Shown one piece after another: positions 1-6,078 of a DNA stretch of 7,240 nt. The stretch is taken from NCBI GenBank assembly GCA_029861675.1, contig JAOTYV010000256.1:1-7240 (forward strand), in the 5' to 3' direction. Under the pieces are notes generated by a model that was given only the letters and a program-made list of their open reading frames with translations, searched no databases and was not told the DNA's origin. Source of the stretch: Alphaproteobacteria bacterium. Its GTDB lineage: Bacteria > Pseudomonadota > Alphaproteobacteria > UBA8366. A program made the position numbers and the translations under genes. Positions within the stretch are counted from its first letter, which is position 1. Each line of letters starts with the position of its first letter.

Positions 1-357
1 CAGGGTGCAATTCTCCTGAACCGTCAGATGGGGAAACAGGTTGAACGATTGGAAGACCATGCCAACTTCGCTGCGAATCGCATCCAGATTCTTGAGGTCC
101 CCGGTCAATTCGATTCCGTTGACCACGATGCTGCCCTGCTGATGCTGCTCGAGCCGGTTGATGCAGCGGATCAAGGTGGATTTTCCCGAACCGGACGGGC
201 CGCAAATGACGATCCGCTCTCCTTCGAAGATTTCGAGATTGATGTCCTTGAGGACGTGGAACTGGCCGAACCATTTGTGCATGCCGCGGATGCCGATGAC
301 GGTGCGGCTCGTGTCGCGGGACAGGTTCGGCGTTTCCGTGGTGGGTTCTGGCGCCAT
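1..357 (-). CDS. aapP: AapP, ATPase subunit of general L-amino-acid ABC importer (partial, C-terminus beyond window)
   Basis: Cytoplasmic ATPase that drives import of polar L-amino acids through the AapQ-AapM channel. The 119 visible codons run open to the window edge, so roughly the N-terminal half of a typical 240-260-residue protein is present. Seen directly: an aromatic A-loop region (KWFG, residues 28-31), the Walker A motif GPSGSGKST at 53-61, and the Q-loop at Gln103 in VFQSFNLFPHLTV. That Q-loop context is typical of the polar amino acid uptake (PAAT) family alongside GlnQ and HisP. The signature LSGGQ, Walker B and switch His lie outside the window. The ATG at 357 is 9 nt after the aapM stop, and an AGGGGA Shine-Dalgarno overlaps that stop, so the two genes are translated from one message. 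The family assignment is firm. The aap name rests on the J-Q-M-P gene order; bztD is the equivalent name in Rhodobacter. Confidence 0.95.
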   Translation of the reverse strand, partial: MAPEPTTETPNLSRDTSRTVIGIRGMHKWFGQFHVLKDINLEIFEGERIVICGPSGSGKSTLIRCINRLEQHQQGSIVVNGIELTGDLKNLDAIRSEVGMVFQSFNLFPHLTVQENCTL

Positions 358-366
358 CGGTGTCCC

Positions 367-1482
367 CTATCGGTATTCGGTGTTAAGCCGTCGCTCGAGC
401 CATAGCGAATAGCGCGACATGGCGAAGCAACTGATGAAGAAGAACAGGGCCACGAACAGATAGGTCTCGATGGCCAGTCCGTTCCACTTGGTGTCGGCGA
501 GTGCCGCCCGGCCGATGCCGAGCGGGTCCAGCAACCCGATAACTACGACCAGGGTGGTGTCTTTGTAGAGGCCGATGAAGGTGTTGACGATGCCCGGGAT
601 GGAAATCTTGAGCGCCTGGGGCAGGGTGATCAGCCGCGTCATTTGCCAGTAGTTGAGGCCGAGCGCGGATGCCGCTTCGTACTGGCCGCGCGGGATCGCC
701 TGGATGCCGCCACGGATCACCTCGGCGATATAGGCCGAGGAGAACAGCGTCACCATGATCAAGACGCGCACCAGCAGGTTGAAGCTGGTGCCGGGCGGCA
801 GGAAGTAGTTCAGCATGGTCGACGCCACGAACAAGAGCGTGATCAACGGAACGCCGCGCAGAAACTCGATGAAGGAGACGCAAATCACCCGCACCGCGAG
901 CAGTTGCGATTGCCGGCCGAGAGCCAGCAGGATGCCGATCGGCAGGGATGCCACGATGCCGGTAACCCCGACGATCACGGTCAGCATGAAGCCGCCATAC
1001 GCGCTCGTTTCCACCACCGGCAGGCCGGGTAATCCGCCGTAAATCAGCAAAAAGGCGATGGGCGGATAGGCCAGGGAGAACCAAATCAGATGCCGGCGCC
1101 AGGGCATTCCGTCGTAGAGCAGCGGCGCCAAGGCCGCAAACATCAGCACGAAAGCCAGTGCAGGCCGCCAGCGCTCCGCCTCCGGATAAAATCCATAGAC
1201 GAATTGGCCGATCCTTCGCGTGATCACCGCCCAGCAAGCACCCTGTCCCACTTCCCGGCATTCCGTGCGGCTGTTCGCATCGATCACCGCGTCGCCGATG
1301 AACCATCCCCAACTCGCGTCGATGAAGGAATAAATGAGCCACAGGCTGAGCAGCGTCAGCGCCGCGTTGGCCGGCGATGAAAACAGGTTCCGCCGTAACC
1401 AGCCGACGACGCCGACCGTGCCGATTGGTGGCGGCAGGTCGGGATGCTGTCCCGGCGGGTATGTCGGTTGCTCCGGTGCCAT
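367..1482 (-). CDS. aapM: AapM, permease subunit of general L-amino-acid ABC importer
   Basis: Inner-membrane permease, 371 residues, expected to pair with AapQ as the heterodimeric channel. The N-terminus is Pro-rich and cytoplasmic, followed by a first membrane helix at about 40-55. A loop containing Cys75 and Cys83 comes next, then helices near 108-122 and 131-149, and then the conserved BPD_transp_1-type core from about 163 to the end. The EAA loop that docks onto the ATPase is at 269-290 (EAASALGLNYWQ... ending LPQA). The segment ahead of the core makes the protein longer than the 220-240-residue permeases of simple PAAT importers, which is characteristic of AapM/BztC. The ATG at 1482 directly follows the aapQ stop (TAGATG), so translation is probably coupled. 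The stop is 9 nt before aapP. A long ORF in another minus-strand frame (383-1519) is a codon-bias shadow. Confidence 0.95.
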   Translation of the reverse strand: MAPEQPTYPPGQHPDLPPPIGTVGVVGWLRRNLFSSPANAALTLLSLWLIYSFIDASWGWFIGDAVIDANSRTECREVGQGACWAVITRRIGQFVYGFYPEAERWRPALAFVLMFAALAPLLYDGMPWRRHLIWFSLAYPPIAFLLIYGGLPGLPVVETSAYGGFMLTVIVGVTGIVASLPIGILLALGRQSQLLAVRVICVSFIEFLRGVPLITLLFVASTMLNYFLPPGTSFNLLVRVLIMVTLFSSAYIAEVIRGGIQAIPRGQYEAASALGLNYWQMTRLITLPQALKISIPGIVNTFIGLYKDTTLVVVIGLLDPLGIGRAALADTKWNGLAIETYLFVALFFFISCFAMSRYSLWLERRLNTEYR

Positions 1483-2679
1483 CTATCGTTCCACGAACTT
1501 GATGCGCTGGTTGTACCAATTCATGAAGGCGGCGATCATCAGGGACAGAATGAGATAAATCAGCATGACCAGGATCATCGATTCCATCTCGCGGCCGGTC
1601 TGGTTCAGAGTGATTCCGCCGAGTGTTGCCACCAGATCCATGTAGCCGATGGCGATCGCGAGCGAAGAATTCTTAGTCAGGTTCAAATATTGCGACGTCA
1701 GCGGCGGGACGATGACGCGCAGCGCCTGCGGCAGGATGACCAATGACATGATCTTGCCGGGCCGCAGACCCAGGGATTCGGAAGCCTCGCGCTGACCCTT
1801 GTGGACCGCCGAAATGCCGCCGCGTACGATTTCCGCGATGAAGGCCGAGGTGTAGATGCTAAGCGCGAATGTCAGCGCCACCAATTCGGGCAACAGGTAG
1901 AGACCGCCCTGAAAATTGAAGCCCTGGAATTTCGGAATTTCGAACGACAAGGGCGCGCCGGTGACGGCGAAAGCCGCCAGCGGCAGTCCGGCGATGATTG
2001 CCAGGGATATCCAGCCTACGGGCGTCTGCCGTCCGGTTTCGGCTTGCCGCTGTTTGGCCCACCGCCTGAGCAGGATAACGCCGGCGATTGCCGCCGCGAA
2101 CGCCAGCACCGTGACCCAGAAGGCGTCTCCGAACACCGGTCGCGGGACATAGAATCCCCGATTGCTGAGAAAGGCGCTGTCGCCGAGCGCAAGGGCTTGC
2201 CGGGGATGCGGAAGGGTGTTGATGATGATGCCGTGCCACAACAGGATGTGCAGCAATATCGGTACGTTGCGGGTGAATTCGATGTACCAATAGGCGAGCC
2301 GCGAGGCCAGCCAGTTGTTCGACAGGCGCAGCACGCCGAGCACGAAGCCGAACAGGGTTGCCAGGACGATACCGATCGCCGCGACCAGGCCCGTATTGAT
2401 CAGGCCGACGACCGCGGCCCGCAGATGGGTGTCGGCATTGTTATAGGGGATCAGCGTTTGATTGATGTCGTAACCCGCGGGTAATTCCCACAGGAACGAA
2501 AATCCAAAGGATTTGTTCAAGCTGGTGAAATTGGCGACCACATTGCCGATCAGCCAGAAGGCACAGGCGAAAAAAGCGAGGATGACGCCGATTTGAATGG
2601 CGATACCGCGCAGCCGCTCGTCGCGCCAGATGGCGGAGAGACCGGTCGCGGCGTCGGCTGTGTCTGCGGGACTCGTCAT
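1483..2679 (-). CDS. aapQ: AapQ, permease subunit of general L-amino-acid ABC importer
   Basis: Inner-membrane permease, 398 residues, partner of AapM. The first helix is at about 27-47. It is followed by a periplasmic stretch with FLWELPAGYDINQTLIPY (63-80), a motif I associate with AapQ/BztB. Further hydrophobic segments lie near 88-117, 137-155, 186-204, 223-240 and 262-285, with two more toward the C-terminus (about 335-355 and 367-387). The EAA coupling loop is at 298-320 (EASESLGLRPGK... LPQAL). Having two long, related but distinct permeases is normal for this importer, unlike homodimeric PAAT systems. The ATG at 2679 is preceded by a modest GGA-type ribosome site (AGCGGATC). The gene ends TAG immediately before the aapM ATG. 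A strong hairpin separates it from aapJ, so the membrane subunits are probably expressed below the binding protein. Confidence 0.95.
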   Translation of the reverse strand: MTSPADTADAATGLSAIWRDERLRGIAIQIGVILAFFACAFWLIGNVVANFTSLNKSFGFSFLWELPAGYDINQTLIPYNNADTHLRAAVVGLINTGLVAAIGIVLATLFGFVLGVLRLSNNWLASRLAYWYIEFTRNVPILLHILLWHGIIINTLPHPRQALALGDSAFLSNRGFYVPRPVFGDAFWVTVLAFAAAIAGVILLRRWAKQRQAETGRQTPVGWISLAIIAGLPLAAFAVTGAPLSFEIPKFQGFNFQGGLYLLPELVALTFALSIYTSAFIAEIVRGGISAVHKGQREASESLGLRPGKIMSLVILPQALRVIVPPLTSQYLNLTKNSSLAIAIGYMDLVATLGGITLNQTGREMESMILVMLIYLILSLMIAAFMNWYNQRIKFVER

Positions 2680-2709
2680 GATCCGCTATGCATCGCTGGC
2701 CAATAGGAA

Positions 2710-2742
2710 GAACGCCCCGCCGTATGTGCCGGCGGGGCGTTC
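2710..2742 (-). terminator. Intra-operon hairpin (attenuator or mRNA-stabilising stem) after aapJ
   Basis: A perfect 13-bp inverted repeat, GAACGCCCCGCCG (2710-2722) and CGGCGGGGCGTTC (2730-2742), encloses a 7-nt loop. It begins 7 nt after the aapJ stop codon in the direction of transcription. The bases following it on the minus strand are TTCCTATTGG, which is only a weak U-tract, so complete termination is unlikely. In ABC import operons, a stem at this place commonly protects the 3' end of the abundant binding-protein message and lets only part of transcription reach the permease genes. The structure is seen directly; the role is inferred from position. Confidence 0.8.
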
Positions 2743-2749
2743 AAATTTC

Positions 2750-3772
2750 CTAGCGGAACGGCGGTGAATACATCAGACCGCCATTACCCCACAGCGCGTT
2801 GACGCCGCGGGCGATGCCGAGTGCGGTTTTGGGGCCGAGGTTGCGTTCGAACACCTCGCCGTAATTACCGACCTGGCTGATAACGAAGACCGCCCAATCC
2901 TTCGACAGACCAAGCGCTTCGCGGCCCTGCAGCGGTTCTCTGCCGAGCAGTCGGTTAATCTCCGGATTCTTGGAGCCCTTCGCCGCAATATCCTTCACGT
3001 TCTTGGAGGTGATGCCCAATTCCTCGGCGGTGATCATGGCGAAAAGCGTCCAGCGCACGATGTCCGCCCATTGGTCGTCACCCTGCCGTACGGCGGGGCC
3101 GAGCGGTTCCTTGGAAATGATTTCCGGCAAGACCAGATGGTCGCCCGGCTTGTCGAAGGCTGCCTTCGTGGCTGCGAGACCGGACGCGTCCGTGGTGTAG
3201 ACGTCGCAGCGGCCGGCGAGGTAATTCTCCCGCGCCTCGGCGTTGGTTTCGATCGGCACCGGATTGTATTTCATGCCGTTGGATTTGAAGAAGTCGGCGA
3301 GGTTAAGTTCGGTGGTCGTGCCGGTCTGAATGCAGACTGAGGCGCCGCCCAGGCCCTTGGCGGATTTCACGCCCAGCTTCTTCGGAATCATGAAGCCCTG
3401 GCCGTCATAGTAGCTGGTGCCGATGAAGGTCAGCTGAAGGTCGTTATCGCGGCTGAAGGTCCAGGTCGTGTTGCGGGACAGCACCTCTCCTTCGCCGGAG
3501 CGCAGCTTGGTAAAACGCGTCTTGCCGGTGGCGGTGACGAATCCCGCCTTGTTGGCGTTGCCCAAGGTGGCGGCGGCGACCGCGCGGCAGAAGTCCACGT
3601 CGAAGCCCGTCCAGCGGCCCTTGTCGTCGGGCGCGGCGAAGCCCGGAAGGCCGGTGTTGATGATGCAATTCATTTTACCCTTGGCCCGCACATCGTCGAG
3701 TGTGGCGGCCTGGGCCGTGGTCGCGTAAACCGCGCCGAGAATGGCGGCGGTGGCGAAGGATGCTAATTTCAC
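2750..3772 (-). CDS. aapJ: AapJ, periplasmic binding protein of general L-amino-acid ABC importer
   Basis: Periplasmic solute-binding protein that delivers L-amino acids to AapQ-AapM; 340 residues, the normal length for AapJ/BztA. The GTG at 3772 is chosen because AGGAGAG stands 5 nt upstream and the product then opens with a clean signal peptide: Lys2, a hydrophobic core to Ala20, and probable cleavage at AQA/ATLD after residue 22. The ORF can be read open to 3856, but that adds 28 hydrophilic residues ahead of the signal peptide, which is implausible. The family 3 binding-protein signature GFDVDFCRAVAAA is at 57-69. Other AapJ-type blocks are LSRNTTWTFSRD (98-109), YYDGQGFMIPKKLGVKS (121-137) and VGNYGEVFERN (301-311). 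The sequence ends at GLMYSPPFR. First gene of the operon, with the hairpin directly after its stop. Ligand range cannot be read from sequence. Confidence 0.96.
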   Translation of the reverse strand: MKLASFATAAILGAVYATTAQAATLDDVRAKGKMNCIINTGLPGFAAPDDKGRWTGFDVDFCRAVAAATLGNANKAGFVTATGKTRFTKLRSGEGEVLSRNTTWTFSRDNDLQLTFIGTSYYDGQGFMIPKKLGVKSAKGLGGASVCIQTGTTTELNLADFFKSNGMKYNPVPIETNAEARENYLAGRCDVYTTDASGLAATKAAFDKPGDHLVLPEIISKEPLGPAVRQGDDQWADIVRWTLFAMITAEELGITSKNVKDIAAKGSKNPEINRLLGREPLQGREALGLSKDWAVFVISQVGNYGEVFERNLGPKTALGIARGVNALWGNGGLMYSPPFR

Positions 3773-3920
3773 TTTTTCTCTCCTGGGATGTGGCGGATTA
3801 TTTTTGTGTGAGTCGCAGCCTGCTAAAACCCTCCCTAATTTGCGGTGTCTTTGCAAGCGAAGTTACCGATTGATCCTATCGGTGTGGCGGGACGCTCAAT
3901 TGCCGCCGGACCGACATATG
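3773..3920 (-). promoter_or_regulatory. aapJ leader and promoter region
   Basis: 148 bp between the MFS stop and the aapJ start, both on the minus strand. It should hold the operon promoter, but I see no convincing -35/-10 pair. The best partial element is TTGCAA (complement of 3851-3856), without a good -10 at standard spacing. Visible structure: two GCAAA copies on the minus strand, complementary to 3839-3843 and 3850-3854 and exactly 11 bp apart, and a 6-bp inverted repeat ACCGAT/ATCGGT (3865-3870 and 3878-3883) with a 7-nt loop. The second could be a weak terminator stem for the MFS gene, but no U-run follows it. Confidence 0.5.
3778..3784 (-). promoter_or_regulatory. Ribosome binding site deciding the aapJ GTG start
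   Basis: AGGAGAG on the minus strand, followed by AAAAA and then GTG. The strong Shine-Dalgarno match at 5-nt spacing supports initiation at 3772 instead of the in-frame codon at 3856. Confidence 0.85.
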
Positions 3921-5051
3921 TCAGTGTTCCCGGCCGGGGCGGCGTTGCACCGCGAGGCTCAGCAACACGACGACGACCAACCCCCAGTACAATAAGTTGG
4001 CTTCAGTGAATTCGAGAAGCGCGCCGGTGACGAGCGGGCCCACCGCCGCACCGAAATCGCGCCAGGTCTGCATCACCGCCAGCCGGTACATCGTGGTGTT
4101 CTCCGGCGCGCGCTGGGCGACGATCGCGGGCCCGACCGTGGCGATGGCTGCCCGTGCGGCGATGACGAGAGCCGATCCGGCATAGGGCTGACCGATCGCC
4201 AGCAGCGCGAAGCCGCTGGCCAGTAGAAGCGTTGCCAGGAACAACAGCCGTCCGGTCCCGACACGGTCGCCAATGGCGCCGGCGAGCGGCGACAACAGGA
4301 TCTCGCTGAATCGTCGCAGCGCCAGAATCAAACCGGCGGCAAATACGGCGGTTTCGGCGGACACGGTTTTCGTCAGCACCAGCGCTATCGTCATCACGAA
4401 GACACCATCGACCGCGAAGCCGACCACGAAGAAAAACATATCCAGTCGAACGGGCCGGGGCAGCCAGATCGTTTTCTTCCGCTCGGGCCGCTTTGCTTCT
4501 TTCGGCAGCAGAAGCGCGAGCGGCAACGCCGCCAGCGAAATCACGCCCAATATCAGGAATATTTCGCGCGGCCCGACAACGCCGGCGTACCAGGCGCCGA
4601 CACTCAGCGAGAGGGTAGGGCCGATTTGCTGGATCGAACGGCTTACGCCGACCCGGCTGCCGGCGCGGCTCTTATCGGCGACCGCATAGGACAATGCCGC
4701 GAGGCTCAGACCGGCAAACGAAAGACCCCAAAGGATCCGGGCGGCGAGCAATAGTGGGCCGCCATCGACTCCCCACAGCATCAACGTCGAAAGCGCGGCC
4801 GCGCCGGCACCCATGATGGTCAGGTTTTTCGGGCCCACGGCCTCACCGAATGCCGCGATTGCGCCGTATAAGACAATGCGGGTCAGACGGTTCGCGGCAA
4901 GCAAGACGCCGACCCAGACCAGGCCGATGCCGAATGCGGCGGCGTTAACCGGCAGGACGACATAGAGCAGCGTATCGCCAAGCAGCGCCAGCGAAAGGAC
5001 GCCGGCGGAGACCGAAACCGCCCCCCAATTGCTTCGGGTTTCCGCGTTCAT
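3921..5051 (-). CDS. Major facilitator superfamily transporter, substrate unknown
   Basis: Inner-membrane secondary transporter, 376 residues, slightly shorter than the usual 390-430 for a 12-helix MFS protein. Strongly hydrophobic segments alternate with short charged loops. A hydrophilic central loop (about 184-203, rich in Lys/Arg/Pro) divides the two halves. The second half has a good motif A-like loop, GAIGDRVGTGR (258-268). The equivalent loop in the first half (YGAIAAFGEAVGPKN, 62-76) has lost the usual Asp-Arg pattern. The ATG at 5051 is the only usable start: the frame is closed by TGA at 5091-5093 with no start codon between. The ribosome site is weak. It is transcribed divergently from the dehalogenase-like gene, which suggests shared control and possibly uptake or efflux of its substrate or product; that link is inference. 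It could equally be a drug or sugar efflux protein. Confidence 0.88.
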   Translation of the reverse strand: MNAETRSNWGAVSVSAGVLSLALLGDTLLYVVLPVNAAAFGIGLVWVGVLLAANRLTRIVLYGAIAAFGEAVGPKNLTIMGAGAAALSTLMLWGVDGGPLLLAARILWGLSFAGLSLAALSYAVADKSRAGSRVGVSRSIQQIGPTLSLSVGAWYAGVVGPREIFLILGVISLAALPLALLLPKEAKRPERKKTIWLPRPVRLDMFFFVVGFAVDGVFVMTIALVLTKTVSAETAVFAAGLILALRRFSEILLSPLAGAIGDRVGTGRLLFLATLLLASGFALLAIGQPYAGSALVIAARAAIATVGPAIVAQRAPENTTMYRLAVMQTWRDFGAAVGPLVTGALLEFTEANLLYWGLVVVVLLSLAVQRRPGREH

Positions 5052-5186
5052 GCGGTTGCGGAACCTGGACCAATACCGCGCGGTTTCAGCTCAATGGGTC
5101 TTGTCATGGGCTCCGATGACTTGCGATTGTTATGCGACGGCAGACTAGGTCGGAATGACGGGTAATTCCAGCAACGGGGCGGCGAT
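5052..5186. promoter_or_regulatory. Divergent control region between MFS gene and dehalogenase-like gene
   Basis: 135 bp separating two divergent starts. There are two interrupted palindromes, each 18 bp with 5-bp arms around 8 bp. The first is GTCAT...ATGAC at 5103-5120, with two further inner pairs (7 of 9 positions pair). The second is GGAAT...ATTCC at 5152-5169. Between them is a direct repeat TGCGA at 5122-5126 and 5133-5137, 11 bp apart, close to one helical turn. A possible plus-strand promoter is TTGCGA (5121-5126) with a poor -10 near ACTAGG (5144-5149) at 17-bp spacing. The repeats are seen directly; their role as operators for a regulator such as the nearby LysR protein is inferred. 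Confidence 0.5.
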
Positions 5187-6062
5187 ATGTTTGAAGGGTT
5201 CGAACAAGAGCGCATCACGACGAGCGGGGCCGAGATTAATCTTGTGCACGGCGGCTCCGGGCCGCCGCTGTTGTGCCTGCATGGATATCCGCAATGCCAT
5301 GTCATGTGGCACAAGATCGCGCCGGCCCTTGCCGAGAATTTCACCGTCATCATCCCCGATTTGCGGGGCTATGGCGATTCGTCGAAACCACCCGCCGGCG
5401 ACGATCATACCGGTTATTCCAAACGCGCGATGGCCCAGGATCAGGTCGAGGTCATGGTCGCACTGGGCCACGAGACATTTTTCGTCGCCGGTCACGACCG
5501 CGGCGGGCGCGTCGCCTACCGCATGGCGTTCGACCATCCCGACCGGATCTCGAAGTTGGCCATTCTCGACGTATTGCCGACCTGGGAGCGGTTCGAACGG
5601 GTCAATAAGGAAATCGCCTACGACGCCTATCACTGGTTCTTTCTGCCGCAGCCGGGCGGCCTGCCGGAGACATTGATCGGCGCGAATCCTGAATTCTATC
5701 TTCGCGATGTATTTCAGCGTTGGGGCGGCGATACGGATTATGTGACGCCGGAAGCCTTCGCGGAATATCTACGGTGCTTCAGCGACCCGGAAACCATTCG
5801 CGCCAGTTGCGCCGACTATCGGGCCGGTTACCACGTGGATCATCTGCACGACGCCGCGGACCGCGAGCGCGGCCATAAAATTCAATGTCCGGTACACGTG
5901 CTGTGGGGATCGGGTGGCATGGATCACAAGAAAATCCTGCTGGAGATCTGGCAGGATTGGGCCGAGACCGTAACCGGCGCCCCAATTGCGTGCGGCCATT
6001 TTCTGCCGGAAGAAGCGCCGCAGGATACGCTTGCCGAACTTGTCGCATTCTTTTCCAGCTAA
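5187..6062 (+). CDS. Alpha/beta hydrolase, fluoroacetate/haloacetate dehalogenase-like
   Basis: Cytoplasmic alpha/beta-hydrolase, 291 residues, probably hydrolysing a haloacetate or related small halogenated acid to the hydroxyacid and halide. Oxyanion-side motif HGYP is at 32-35, followed by PDLRGYGDSSKP (57-68). The nucleophile elbow GHDRGGR (102-108) gives Asp104 as nucleophile, with Arg105 and Arg108 placed to bind the substrate carboxylate. Asp128 (LDVLPT) is the acid and His271 (CGHFLPEE) the base. His149-Trp150 and Tyr211 (CADYRAG) match the halide pocket. From memory, these are the residues of characterised fluoroacetate dehalogenases, with numbering almost identical to the Burkholderia FA1 enzyme. 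The ATG at 5187 is the only possible start, since an in-frame TAA lies at 5163-5165 with no start codon between. The ribosome site (GGGGCGG) is weak. Substrate is not proven, because related hydrolases act on other esters or epoxides, but the Arg pair argues for a carboxylate. Confidence 0.88.
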   Translation: MFEGFEQERITTSGAEINLVHGGSGPPLLCLHGYPQCHVMWHKIAPALAENFTVIIPDLRGYGDSSKPPAGDDHTGYSKRAMAQDQVEVMVALGHETFFVAGHDRGGRVAYRMAFDHPDRISKLAILDVLPTWERFERVNKEIAYDAYHWFFLPQPGGLPETLIGANPEFYLRDVFQRWGGDTDYVTPEAFAEYLRCFSDPETIRASCADYRAGYHVDHLHDAADRERGHKIQCPVHVLWGSGGMDHKKILLEIWQDWAETVTGAPIACGHFLPEEAPQDTLAELVAFFSS

Positions 6063-6078
6063 ATCGGGCCGGCGAGAG

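Noticed and set aside
383..1519. 378-codon open frame in a second minus-strand frame over aapM
   Set aside because: It is an out-of-frame shadow of aapM: the translation is Arg/His/Pro/Ala-rich with no membrane segments, whereas the aapM frame shows the EAA motif and helices.
1801..2484. 227-codon open frame on the plus strand inside aapQ
   Set aside because: It is antisense to a clear permease, its composition is low-complexity Arg/Gln/Asp, and it has no ribosome site or recognisable motif.
3865..3883. 6-bp inverted repeat as a rho-independent terminator for the MFS gene
   Set aside because: The stem is short and not GC-rich, and no U-run follows on the minus strand.
3913..3922. Perfect 10-bp palindrome GACATATGTC overlapping the MFS stop codon
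   Set aside because: It is short, isolated and partly coding; without a second copy it is likely chance.
5155..5676. Overlapping plus-strand frame starting before the hydrolase
   Set aside because: The product is Arg/Ser/Pro-rich and featureless; the hydrolase frame has a complete active site.
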